Assembly (NCBI GenBank): GCA_910584055.1
Contig: CAJTZS010000017.1
Location: 17,654-81,653, forward strand
Reading direction: 5' to 3'
From: an uncultured Muribaculaceae bacterium
GTDB taxonomy: Bacteria > Bacteroidota > Bacteroidia > Bacteroidales > Muribaculaceae
Length of the DNA stretch: 64,000 nt
A program made the position numbers and the translations under genes. A model generated the notes under the pieces. The model was given only the letters and a program-made list of their open reading frames with translations. It was not told the origin of the DNA and made no database searches. Below are positions 24,892 to 33,291 of the stretch, in pieces. The stretch's first letter is position 1; each line of letters opens with the position of its first letter.

Positions 24892-25887
24892 ATGAAATTC
24901 AAAAAATTTTTAATTGCTCTCACATTATGCTTGATTATGTCTTCCTGTTCTGAGGAAGATAAGATAACCCCGTCGGGCGATTACTCTGTGGTGCGGTTCG
25001 AATTTCCTTAGGGCAATAATGATTTCGACAATGAATTGGTAGAAATTCATGACAAATACGGAATTTACGTAATCTATAAGGATATAACCATGCAGGACTT
25101 GAACCGTAAATGGACATCAGTCGGCACCGACAATACATTCTATGGCAACGATGTGCCCGACGGGGATATGCCTTTTTATATGGACTTCCTCAAGAACCGT
25201 ATATTCAAGCATATTGGAGTAGAGGGTGTCAATTCTGTTTTCCCTGTAAAGGTTTATCTGATGGAAAATTTCCGTGCACTACCGTATGGCATGGAAGATA
25301 ATGAAGATCTTGATAATCCAGGTACAGGTACAGGGAGCGGTGCCAACGACTATGGAGACAAGGTAAGTAAATATTTTCAACCGATGAAAACAAACGGTTT
25401 CGATTACTGGACAATAAGTTTCAGGAAATCTGAGATAGAAGGGCGTAATCCGGAAGGACCCAAGCGCATTGCCGCCACGATATTCTATAAAGTGCTTTAT
25501 GAAGCCATCCGTAACGGGAAGTATTCAGAACCCGAAAATTTCCGTGACGGCATAGATTTCGAGACAAAGCTTGTAGACTCAAAACACACCCGTGACGAAA
25601 ACTGTCCTCTCAATCGCGGGATTCCTATATATATAACCGAACATTTCGGCACTTTAAACAGCCAGTTTGAAATCGAAGGGACTTATTATATTAGTGAGTA
25701 TCGCAAAGGTGGAACACGCGACCTTTTCTTCCAATATATCCGCACGGCACTCTATTACACTCCAGAGGAATTTGTCAAAAAGTATCCTGTTCGCTATTAT
25801 CCATTGCTGAATGAGAAATACAATCTGGTTCTTGAATATTTCCTCTCAAATGGTGTTGATCTTGCGTCAATGGCAGCTGGCAGATAA
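24892..25887 (+). pseudogene. SusCD-associated lipoprotein interrupted by an in-frame TAG
   Basis: The ATG at 24892 begins a signal peptide with lipobox (CLIMSSC). The frame reads to RFEFP and meets TAG at 25009-25011, then continues open in the same frame as GNNDFDNELVEIHDKYGIYV to the stop at 25887. A single CAG-to-TAG change would explain this, since Gln fits the context. The later part is about 290 residues. Similarity in layout to the putative zinc-binding metallopeptidase-like lipoproteins of SusCD loci is suggestive, but I see no HExxH. An internal ATG at 25036 could give a leaderless fragment only. Confidence 0.75.
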
Positions 25888-25903
25888 GAATAACTTCTAA
25901 AAT

Positions 25904-26989
25904 ATGAAGAAGCTTATATATGTTTTATCCTTTGCGCTGATGGTTATCCTTGAAGGGTCGCCGGTTTCCGCGCAGGTTGAGAACGAGGGGATCCGTTTTG
26001 ACAGTATTTCCTTTGCCGAAGCTTGTGCCAAGGCAAAAATGGAGAATAAGTTGGTGTTTATCGACTGCTATGTCAAAACATGTGCTCCATGCAAAATGAT
26101 GTCGCGCAAGGTATTTCCCCAGAAAATATGCGGTGATTACTTTAACAGCCGTTTCATAAATCTGATGAAGGATATGGATGAAGGAGAGGGACCCGAATTG
26201 CGTGACCGTTATGGCGTGAAGGTTTATCCTACATTCCTGTTCATAGCGCCCGACGGTGATATGGTGCTGAAATATGGAGCGGGAGCAGAAAAAAACGCGG
26301 AGCGATTTGTATCCAACATAGAAAATGCCCTCAAGGCAATGGAAATGTATACTGAATATTCATACGGACGTAATGATATTGCATTTCTTGGAGACCTTGT
26401 TTCCAGACTTCTCAAGTTTGACATCCGCATTGCCGGAGAAGTAATTGACAAAAGTCTTGCGGATGCTCCGGCCGAAGTCTTTGCAGATTCTGTCATATGG
26501 GAGGCTTTGCCAAAGAGCATCAATCGCACTGATGGCCCGGCATTCCGGCGCATGTTCGATATCAGGAAGCAGATCGGCGACATTACAGGAAGAGACTCAA
26601 TTCTCGGAGCACTTGTAAAAACCTATTCAGACGAGTTTACGTATCGTCAGCATGACTGGTATGATTACAACCGGAGGGTCAATGACCTTTCGATATTATG
26701 CGCAGAAAACGCTCCGGGAGCAGTGGCATTAAGATGCAAGGTGCTCTTCTTTGGAGAAATTAAACGGAAAGGAAGTGTGCGGGCTGTTATCGATGCTCTT
26801 GAAATGCTGAAGAATTCCGAAGTTGACCAGACGTCTCTGGCCGATGCGCTTATGCAGCTCAGAGGAGTGGGGGGGATAGTAACCACCCAATCCGAAAGAG
26901 ATGCGGTTCGTGCGGGCCTGACAGATTTACTGAAAGGATTGGAAGGCACAAATAGAACCAAGATTGAAAGAATCATAGCGACATTATAA
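25904..26989 (+). CDS. Thioredoxin-fold periplasmic protein
   Basis: The 361-residue protein has a signal peptide (cleavage near VSAQ) and a thioredoxin-like domain with the active-site motif C60-A-P-C63 in the stretch CYVKTCAPCKMM, and the cis-proline region VYPTFLFIAPDG. The C-terminal two thirds is helical and not recognised. Its place between the surface lipoprotein and two secreted proteases suggests a role in disulfide handling of exported proteins or of substrate, which is inference. It starts 17 bp after the interrupted lipoprotein gene. Confidence 0.82.
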   Translation: MKKLIYVLSFALMVILEGSPVSAQVENEGIRFDSISFAEACAKAKMENKLVFIDCYVKTCAPCKMMSRKVFPQKICGDYFNSRFINLMKDMDEGEGPELRDRYGVKVYPTFLFIAPDGDMVLKYGAGAEKNAERFVSNIENALKAMEMYTEYSYGRNDIAFLGDLVSRLLKFDIRIAGEVIDKSLADAPAEVFADSVIWEALPKSINRTDGPAFRRMFDIRKQIGDITGRDSILGALVKTYSDEFTYRQHDWYDYNRRVNDLSILCAENAPGAVALRCKVLFFGEIKRKGSVRAVIDALEMLKNSEVDQTSLADALMQLRGVGGIVTTQSERDAVRAGLTDLLKGLEGTNRTKIERIIATL

Positions 26990-27013
26990 GAACTTGTTAA
27001 AAAAGTTTATAAG

Positions 27014-27931
27014 ATGAGTATTAAGTTTGTTATTGCACTATTTGTCGTTATCCTCTCTCTCAGTGATGCATCGGGACAGAACAATCCCGACGCGCATCCG
27101 ATTTTCCGCAGCGATGAGGCAAAAGTGCAGGCCAGCACTGCAAAGATCCGAAAACTATTAAATGAGAATCCTTCGTTTTCAATAGATTCTGTCTGCGCTC
27201 ATGTAACCGAAACACTTACAGAAGAATACATCGGGCATAAGGCAGATCTCAAAAAGCCACTTAAAAGGAAACTTGACCCACGCAAGCTTTTTGAACTATG
27301 CAAATCAAGTTCGCTGCTATATTGTAAATATGAGCGCGATGCCAAGAATCAGCGAGACTCCGCTTATACGGGCGCCTCGGCGGTAGCACTGACTGCCGAT
27401 GGTATCTGCGCCACAAACTATCATGTAATAGCACCGATTGTACTCAACGGCGCATTGGGCAAGAGCCCGACCGGTCAACTGGCACAGTTTATAATGGATT
27501 TCGAAGGATATGTATATCCGGTTGAGTCAATCATCTATACAGATCCTATAAATGACTTGGCAATCATCAAGGTGAATCCCCTTGACAAGCCACTATCGGC
27601 TGCCCATATTGGCGGTGACGCCGCACCGGGGACACCTGCATATTGTCTTGCCAATCCAAGCGGCGCAACCTTTCATTTTACAGAAGGAATGGTGTCGAAT
27701 GCTTCGGTTAAATCCGATATTTATACAGGACAATATAAATATATCCTTGACATAACGAGCGATTACGGACGCGGAGCGAGCGGCGGCCCTGTCTATGATG
27801 ATTGCGGCAACCTCATCGGACTTGTAAGCTCCACATTCTCGCTCTATGCTCGTCCTGATACTTACCGAAATTTACAGATGGTGTATAAATACTCAGTGCC
27901 AATTTTTTTAATTACCGAACGATTCAAATGA
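27014..27931 (+). CDS. Trypsin-like (S1) serine protease
   Basis: The 305-residue protein has an N-terminal signal peptide (cleavage near DASGQ) and a prodomain-like helical region. It carries the catalytic triad of the S1 fold: H137 in TNYHVIAP, D181 in NDLAIIKV, S256 in GRGASGGPV. It resembles HtrA-type proteases without a PDZ domain. It overlaps the GLPGLI gene by four bases (ATGA). It probably acts in the periplasm or at the surface on peptides handled by the SusCD pair. Confidence 0.88.
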   Translation: MSIKFVIALFVVILSLSDASGQNNPDAHPIFRSDEAKVQASTAKIRKLLNENPSFSIDSVCAHVTETLTEEYIGHKADLKKPLKRKLDPRKLFELCKSSSLLYCKYERDAKNQRDSAYTGASAVALTADGICATNYHVIAPIVLNGALGKSPTGQLAQFIMDFEGYVYPVESIIYTDPINDLAIIKVNPLDKPLSAAHIGGDAAPGTPAYCLANPSGATFHFTEGMVSNASVKSDIYTGQYKYILDITSDYGRGASGGPVYDDCGNLIGLVSSTFSLYARPDTYRNLQMVYKYSVPIFLITERFK

Positions 27932-28803
27932 AAAAGACACTAATATTCATGGCTATTTCAGCCGCTCTCATCGCGACTGCGCAGAAACCGACGGAGCAGG
28001 CAGAGCGGGAAGCGCGTATGCGTGTTGAGATGGAAGAGGCGATGAACAGGTATTACGCCAACGCGGATACGTGTATCTATGGCGTGCGTTATGTGTTCGA
28101 CTATCTTTATAACAAGACCCAGGGTAAGCGTTTTCTTGAGGACCGTATTGTTCTTGTCAGACCGGAACAGACCCTTGACATGAGCTGGGAAGGTATTGGA
28201 GAACATCGCTGGCGCATGAAGAATCCGGATCCCAACACCGGAGACATGACATTGCACTATCGGCTGACTCCCGATTTCTATTTTTACGATATATTGACAG
28301 ATTCGCTTCAAACCGTATACAGGGTGCTCACAGAAGAGTTTGATATGGGCACAAGGCATCTTGCCAATGACTGGAAAATTTCAGATAGAACTGAAACGGT
28401 TTCGGGTTTTCCATGTCGTAAGGCAACGCTCAATAGGGGAGGACGCGAATGGACGGCATGGTTTACCAGTGAGCTCCCTTATGCTGCCGCTCCACGTGAT
28501 TTCGGGGGGCTTCCGGGTGTAATAATAGAGTTGTGTGATTCCGATGGTGAGGTTAGATGGCATTTCTTCGGCACGGAGAATAATCTTGCGGATCATAAGC
28601 TTTATATCAAGCATCCCGAGAAATATGCGTCTGCCACGCCAGAAGAAGCGCGTCTCATAATTAAACTATATGGACGCAGTGAACCAAGATATGTTCAAGA
28701 ATCCGGCATCTACGATAAACTGCCGAAGTATGTGCCAGAGATGATGCGCCCGTCAACAGGTCTCGATGCTTGTAATATAGACAATCCCATTGTTAGAGAA
28801 TAA
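27928..28803 (+). CDS. GLPGLI family protein
   Basis: The 291-residue protein has a short signal peptide (ISAALIATAQ) and the family signature near residue 193, FGGLPGVIIELCD. GLPGLI proteins are secreted Bacteroidota proteins of unknown role that often sit next to TonB receptors or peptidases. It overlaps the protease gene upstream by four bases and precedes the subtilase gene by 17 bp, so it is part of the same operon. Confidence 0.87.
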   Translation: MKKTLIFMAISAALIATAQKPTEQAEREARMRVEMEEAMNRYYANADTCIYGVRYVFDYLYNKTQGKRFLEDRIVLVRPEQTLDMSWEGIGEHRWRMKNPDPNTGDMTLHYRLTPDFYFYDILTDSLQTVYRVLTEEFDMGTRHLANDWKISDRTETVSGFPCRKATLNRGGREWTAWFTSELPYAAAPRDFGGLPGVIIELCDSDGEVRWHFFGTENNLADHKLYIKHPEKYASATPEEARLIIKLYGRSEPRYVQESGIYDKLPKYVPEMMRPSTGLDACNIDNPIVRE

Positions 28804-28820
28804 CTTTTAATTTATTTTAT

Positions 28821-30716
28821 ATGAAACATTTATTTACAACATTAGCATTCGTTGGCTTTATGCTTCCCGCTTATGTGAGCATTGATGCCGCCAGAGAAAT
28901 GAAGATGGTGAAGGCCAACGAATTCACAGGTGTGACAAAGTCACATATTGGAACCGACCTTGGCAAAGGGTATACAGGCAAGGGGGTAGTGATAGCAATC
29001 TTCGACAATGGATTCGATATTAATCATCCCGCTTTCCGGGACGCATCAGGCAAAAGTCGCATAAAAGCATATGTAAATGTCGATTGTCGCTTGTTCACCG
29101 AGAATATTGCCGCCACGATAAAGGAAGAGAATCGTCATCTTGACTTGCATGGTACACATGTAGCCGGGATAGCAGCAGGTGCATCCCCGGTAAACGTACA
29201 GGGAGAATATCGCGACTACATGGGTGTGAAGCATAATGATGTCAGGATTCCTTTTGCCGGCGTTGCTACCGATGCAGAAATAGTATTGGTAAATTCAAAT
29301 GTGCCCATGTTGGAAAGAGCCATTGATGTCGTGAAGAAATATGCTGCAGGACGTCCGGTGGTTTTCAACCTGTCTTTCGGTGACAATGCCGGCTGGCACG
29401 ATGGTACGAACTATCGCGGTATGACCAATTATCTTAATGATGAAGGAGCGATCGTATGCGTAGCCGCCGGAAACGAAGGGCAAATGGATTTTGCTGTTTC
29501 GGCTGAAGCCGGCGTAGGAGAAACGGTTACCAAGGTTTTACCGCTGCCTCTAAATTCAGGTGCTGCAACGCTATACATGATCAGCAATCGCAGCACACCT
29601 TTTCCAGCCGAACTCGTGGCATATAATAAAAATACCAAACAGGAGATTTATTCCGTAGCATTAAGTTCGGGTCTAAAGCTTGGCACGTTCAGTGAAGGAG
29701 AGTTAGGAGGAGAAGAGTGGAGCAATGTTTTTGCAGCACCCAAAAGCAATACCATGGTTGATGCACCCAAGGTCAGCGGCTCAGAAACCGAATGTTACAA
29801 ATACAAACTGACACTAAACTATGTTCCGAAGGATCCGAATACGGTAGTCGGCCTTCGGGTAAAGGTTTCCGATGGTGAAAAAGTTCTGGCGACAATATTT
29901 GGAGTCAAAGAAGACACTCATGTTGTATTCCCTATGCCAGAACTTGAAGGATGGGCAATCCCGTCATCGAATGGTTCCATAACAACCCTTTCTACGGTTC
30001 CCGGAGTTATCAGTGTAGGAGCATGTTCATCCGCTGATTCTCACCCCATGTACAACAACGAGAGTCTGCTGCCAAATTCAACAAAGGAAGGTGAAATTTG
30101 GCCTATGACATCTTATGGCGTGTCGATGGCAACAGATGAGGCTCTTCCTCACGTATGTGCCCCAGGTGTTGACATTATATCTGCATTGAATAATAATAAT
30201 AATGAATCTGCACTTGACTATAGTGCTGCCTCTGTCCTTGTCCCGGAACTCTCACGATTTGAATATACGTGGGGGCCATTGACCGGCACATCAATGGCCA
30301 CTCCTTATGTGGCTGGAACAATAGCATTATGGCTTGAAGCACGACCGGATCTTGCTGTTGAAGAGATAAAAGATCTTATTGCCACGACATCTGTCAAGAA
30401 GGAGGGGGATCATCGTTGGGGAGCAGGAATAATCAATCCCTATGAAGGATTGCGCAAAATACTCGGTTTAGGGAGCAGTGTAAATGAAATAGCAAGCCAC
30501 GAGCCCATGATAAACGTGAGCCAGGATGGTATAGTGGTTACTACTGACGGACGTGCAGTCACCGTGGAACTATATGACCTTTCGGGTCGTCTTGTGGCAC
30601 GCAACGCATCGCAGACTAATGAAGCGGCAATCTGTACGGAGACTCTTAGCAACGGTGTTTATGTGCTTCACATAAATGACGGTGCTAATTCTATCTCGCG
30701 CAAGATCGCTCTTTAA
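28821..30716 (+). CDS. Subtilisin-like (S8) serine protease with type IX secretion-like tail
   Basis: The 631-residue protein has a signal peptide of about 24 residues. The catalytic triad is visible: D62 in AIFDNGFDINHP, H113 in LHGTHVAGIAAG, S491 in GTSMATPYVAGT. The large spacing between His and Ser comes from a PA-like insertion. The final 80 residues (VELYDLSGRLVARN, then LSNGVYVLHIN and KIAL) have the form of a type A sorting domain, so the enzyme is probably exported by the type IX system and held at the surface. It is the last gene of the SusCD-protease operon; a strong hairpin follows. Confidence 0.93.
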   Translation: MKHLFTTLAFVGFMLPAYVSIDAAREMKMVKANEFTGVTKSHIGTDLGKGYTGKGVVIAIFDNGFDINHPAFRDASGKSRIKAYVNVDCRLFTENIAATIKEENRHLDLHGTHVAGIAAGASPVNVQGEYRDYMGVKHNDVRIPFAGVATDAEIVLVNSNVPMLERAIDVVKKYAAGRPVVFNLSFGDNAGWHDGTNYRGMTNYLNDEGAIVCVAAGNEGQMDFAVSAEAGVGETVTKVLPLPLNSGAATLYMISNRSTPFPAELVAYNKNTKQEIYSVALSSGLKLGTFSEGELGGEEWSNVFAAPKSNTMVDAPKVSGSETECYKYKLTLNYVPKDPNTVVGLRVKVSDGEKVLATIFGVKEDTHVVFPMPELEGWAIPSSNGSITTLSTVPGVISVGACSSADSHPMYNNESLLPNSTKEGEIWPMTSYGVSMATDEALPHVCAPGVDIISALNNNNNESALDYSAASVLVPELSRFEYTWGPLTGTSMATPYVAGTIALWLEARPDLAVEEIKDLIATTSVKKEGDHRWGAGIINPYEGLRKILGLGSSVNEIASHEPMINVSQDGIVVTTDGRAVTVELYDLSGRLVARNASQTNEAAICTETLSNGVYVLHINDGANSISRKIAL

Positions 30717-30738
30717 AGATAGAGGCTGTATATTAGCT

Positions 30739-30787
30739 GGACACAAAAAAAACGAATGCAATTTCTTGCATTCGTTTTTTTGTGTCC
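30739..30787. terminator. Bidirectional terminator hairpin sharing the tRNA-Leu 3' end
   Basis: The stem GGACAC plus A-tract plus CGAATGCAA (30739-30761) pairs with TTGCATTCG plus T-tract plus GTGTCC (30766-30787) around a TTTC loop, almost perfectly over 23 bp. It serves the plus-strand protease operon and the minus-strand tRNA cluster. The GTGTCC arm is also the 3' acceptor strand of the tRNA-Leu gene. Confidence 0.85.
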
Positions 30788-30866
30788 AGGATGAGACTCG
30801 AACTCACACGACCAAACGGTCACTACCCCCTCAAAGTAGCGCGTCTACCAATTCCGCCACCTAGAC
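30783..30866 (-). tRNA. tRNA-Leu (GAG), copy 1
   Basis: An 84-nt class II tRNA. The acceptor GTCTAGG pairs with CCTGGAC, the anticodon loop TTGAGGG gives GAG, and there is a long variable arm and a GTTCGAGTC T-loop. CCA is not encoded. It is identical to the copy 152 bp upstream in the direction of transcription. Confidence 0.95.
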
Positions 30867-30892
30867 AAAATATGTAAAAGTTTTCCGTAAAA

Positions 30893-30927
30893 AAATCTCA
30901 AACAATCAAGATGATTATTTGAGATTT
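30893..30927 (-). terminator. Hairpin between the two tRNA-Leu genes
   Basis: AAATCTCAAA (30893-30902) pairs with TTTGAGATTT (30918-30927). On the minus strand a run of T follows. It could end transcripts after the upstream tRNA-Leu copy or act as a processing stem. Confidence 0.5.
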
Positions 30928-30934
30928 CACGAAG

Positions 30935-31018
30935 TGTCCAGGATGAGACTCGAACTCACACGACCAAACGGTCACTACCCCCTCAAAGTAGCGCGTCTAC
31001 CAATTCCGCCACCTAGAC
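30935..31018 (-). tRNA. tRNA-Leu (GAG), copy 2
   Basis: Same 84-nt sequence as copy 1, with the same flanking GTGTCCAGG end. The tandem duplication carries the whole tRNA. Confidence 0.95.
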
Positions 31019-31038
31019 AAATGTTTGTGTTTAGTTGG

Positions 31039-31111
<73 letters not shown>

Positions 31112-31152
31112 ATTTTGTAGAGATCTAAACACAAACTATTTCATTGTTCTTG

Positions 31153-31225
<73 letters not shown>

Positions 31226-31275
31226 ATTTTTGTTGGTTCAACTCGGTTCAAACGTTGTTTTCCCGAATTGCGATG

Positions 31276-31307
31276 CAAAGTTACAACTTATTTTTGAACT
31301 GTGCAAG
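31276..31307 (-). promoter_or_regulatory. Promoter of the tRNA cluster
   Basis: On the minus strand TAACTTTG (31283-31276) is a full -7 match. CTTG (31307-31304) lies 20 bp upstream as the -33 box. The predicted start is about 45 bp before the first tRNA-Gly. Confidence 0.7.
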
Positions 31308-31355
31308 TTTTAACTGAAAAAACTTCAAAAAACAAATGAAATTGTTTAAACAACT

Positions 31356-32342
31356 TCATTGTTTATTTTCCCATATCCACCCCTCTGAGTAGATGGTTTT
31401 GAACCTGTGTGAATTTAACTCCATGATTAATTCAGACTTATCGTCAGATGCCGCAGATGCAACCCTGAACAGCGTTTTTGAGGGGACAAGGATCAGGTTT
31501 GGATCGTTGCCGGTATTCATCGTGATGAATTTACGAGCCTCACTCTCCGAACGGAAAGTGCCGACTATCAGATAAAACTTTTTTTCAGTATTATCCGATT
31601 TCAGTTGTTCACCATTGCGATTTGTTGAAATTTCAGATTCATGAGCAATGGGAGCGGTTTCTTCACACATATTTTCACATGTAGCGTCTTTTGCCGCGCT
31701 TATTGATGCCGAATCAATCAACGCCTTTACAGGCACAACCGATGCCCTGTCTTCATCTTTCCTGCCGGAAGAGGGAAGCAGAGCAGATATGGCAACTAAG
31801 AAAACCAATACAAGCGAAGCCGCCATTTTTACTGCTGTCTTATTGACAGGGATATAATAATTGCGGTCCAAGTCAAAAGAGCATTCAGAATGTTTGTTGT
31901 TTACGATATCTGAATATCCTTTGGTATCTGCAGATGTGCCCACTGAGACAAATCCAAGTTCTCTGCTTGTTTGTTCTGCAGTGTGAAGCGGCGAGAAGTT
32001 TATCGTGTTTTCATCGCCGACAGATACATAGCCGAGTCGCCCCAATGTAATTTCTCCGTCATTTTCAAGCATACGTTTCAATTCCTTTATATCGGAATCG
32101 AGAAGTATTCTCGCATCTTGATAAGCAAGCGAATATTTCCGTGCGTATGAATTTGCGAGAAGGCCGTCATCATTGTTGACCGCCTGATTGAAACGTACTT
32201 CCTTTGTCATAGGAATCCACCTTCCACCAATACTGTCGTATCTGGCCGCACTTCTTGCATTGATAAACGCACCGAAGCCCGGCAGGATAACACAATCATG
32301 ACGCAGCAACAGATACTCAATATGTAAGGCTAATTGTTCCAA
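31356..32342 (-). CDS. HU-CCDC81 and SPOR domain protein
   Basis: The 328-residue protein has an N-terminal pair of HU-like CCDC81 domains (HIEYLLLRHDCVILPGFGAF, then ITLGRLGYVSVGDENTINF), one transmembrane segment near residues 170-190 (AASLVLVFLVAISALL), a disordered linker, and a C-terminal SPOR domain (FYLIVGTFRSESEARKFI to end). SPOR domains bind denuded peptidoglycan at division sites. The HU-like part is cytoplasmic and may contact DNA or protein. This architecture is a known Bacteroidota family of undefined role. Confidence 0.88.
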   Translation of the reverse strand: MEQLALHIEYLLLRHDCVILPGFGAFINARSAARYDSIGGRWIPMTKEVRFNQAVNNDDGLLANSYARKYSLAYQDARILLDSDIKELKRMLENDGEITLGRLGYVSVGDENTINFSPLHTAEQTSRELGFVSVGTSADTKGYSDIVNNKHSECSFDLDRNYYIPVNKTAVKMAASLVLVFLVAISALLPSSGRKDEDRASVVPVKALIDSASISAAKDATCENMCEETAPIAHESEISTNRNGEQLKSDNTEKKFYLIVGTFRSESEARKFITMNTGNDPNLILVPSKTLFRVASAASDDKSELIMELNSHRFKTIYSEGWIWENKQ

Positions 32343-32383
32343 GATATAACGAGTTTAAACAAGCTCTTAACCTCTATACAAAG

Positions 32384-32408
32384 AGAAGAGGAGTCTCGCT
32401 CCTCTTCT
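32384..32408 (-). terminator. Hairpin downstream of the TPR gene
   Basis: AGAAGAGGAG (32384-32393) pairs perfectly with CTCCTCTTCT (32399-32408). It lies between the TPR stop and the HU-CCDC81 start. No clear T-run follows, so it may instead sit at the start of the next transcript. Confidence 0.45.
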
Positions 32409-32409
32409 G

Positions 32410-32417
32410 CAAAGTTA
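32410..32417 (-). promoter_or_regulatory. -7 element for the HU-CCDC81/SPOR gene
   Basis: TAACTTTG on the minus strand matches TAnnTTTG. I did not find a good -33 box at the usual distance. Confidence 0.45.
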
Positions 32418-32454
32418 ATAAAAAAGACTCATACTTTTGTCTATTTCGGGATAA

Positions 32455-33291
32455 TTATTTCCGAATTTTTGGCAAGTATTGCTCAACAAGATGTGGTTCA
32501 GCACCATAATCGAGAGCAATTTTTTTATCTATGTCAGCTTCGTCATTTTCAAAATTTTTTTTATGGATCACGCCCCTCAAAAGATAGAGGTTTCCGCACC
32601 TTGGATAGCGTTTCAGAGCCACAAGCAGTTGTTCCTTTGCCTTTGGAAGATTACCGGCTTCGATATTGACGAGTATAAGACAGAACCATGTGTCCTCATT
32701 CTGTTCCAGCTCAATTGATTTTTCAAACATTGATATTGCATCCTTATCGTTGCCCTTTATCGCTTCAATCTTACCGAGACCCGAATACGCTGAAGCATTG
32801 GTAGGAAAATGTTTCTTTAAAGATTCAAAATCTCTGCCGGCTTCCGTATATCTCGCTTTACCGAGATTGATGATTCCTCTCATTTTAAGTGGCCACTCCT
32901 GGATAGAATCGAGTCTTAAGGATTCATTGATATCTGCAAATGCCTTGTCCGTTTCACCCATCTGCAGATAAGTGTAAGCACGGTTGTTCAGTATCAATTC
33001 TTTTTTTGGGGCGGAAGTCAGGGCGATTTCGAAAGCCTGCAACGCACCGTCATAATCTTCCATACGGGTGCGTATGTCTCCAAGGTTTGACCAAAGCAAG
33101 TGATTAAGTTTGCTTGCCGGCTTTGTCTTCAACGCGGCTATTGTCATCCTTTCCGCATCACTCCATTTTTCGCGTTTGATATAATTGTCGGCGGAATCAA
33201 CATACTGAATATATGTCTGCGCCATCCCAGAAAGAATGGCGCAGCTCATAAAAAATATCAGGATCGACAACCTTTTACTTGTCTTCTGCAT
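32455..33291 (-). CDS. TPR-repeat periplasmic protein
   Basis: The 278-residue protein is counted from the ATG at 33291, which gives a proper signal peptide (RLSILIFFMSCAILSGMAQ); the frame is open further to 33378 but that extension lies within the neighbouring gene. At least five TPR-like helical pairs follow (NHLLWSNLGDIRTRMEDYDG, ILNNRAYTYLQMGETDKAF and so on). It overlaps the end of the DsbD-like gene by 17 bp, so it is co-transcribed. The function is unknown; TPR proteins usually act as scaffolds. Confidence 0.8.
   Translation of the reverse strand: MQKTSKRLSILIFFMSCAILSGMAQTYIQYVDSADNYIKREKWSDAERMTIAALKTKPASKLNHLLWSNLGDIRTRMEDYDGALQAFEIALTSAPKKELILNNRAYTYLQMGETDKAFADINESLRLDSIQEWPLKMRGIINLGKARYTEAGRDFESLKKHFPTNASAYSGLGKIEAIKGNDKDAISMFEKSIELEQNEDTWFCLILVNIEAGNLPKAKEQLLVALKRYPRCGNLYLLRGVIHKKNFENDEADIDKKIALDYGAEPHLVEQYLPKIRK

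Noticed and set aside
24892..25887. Zinc metallopeptidase assignment for the interrupted lipoprotein
   Set aside because: No HExxH motif in the readable frame; only the position in a SusCD locus suggests it.
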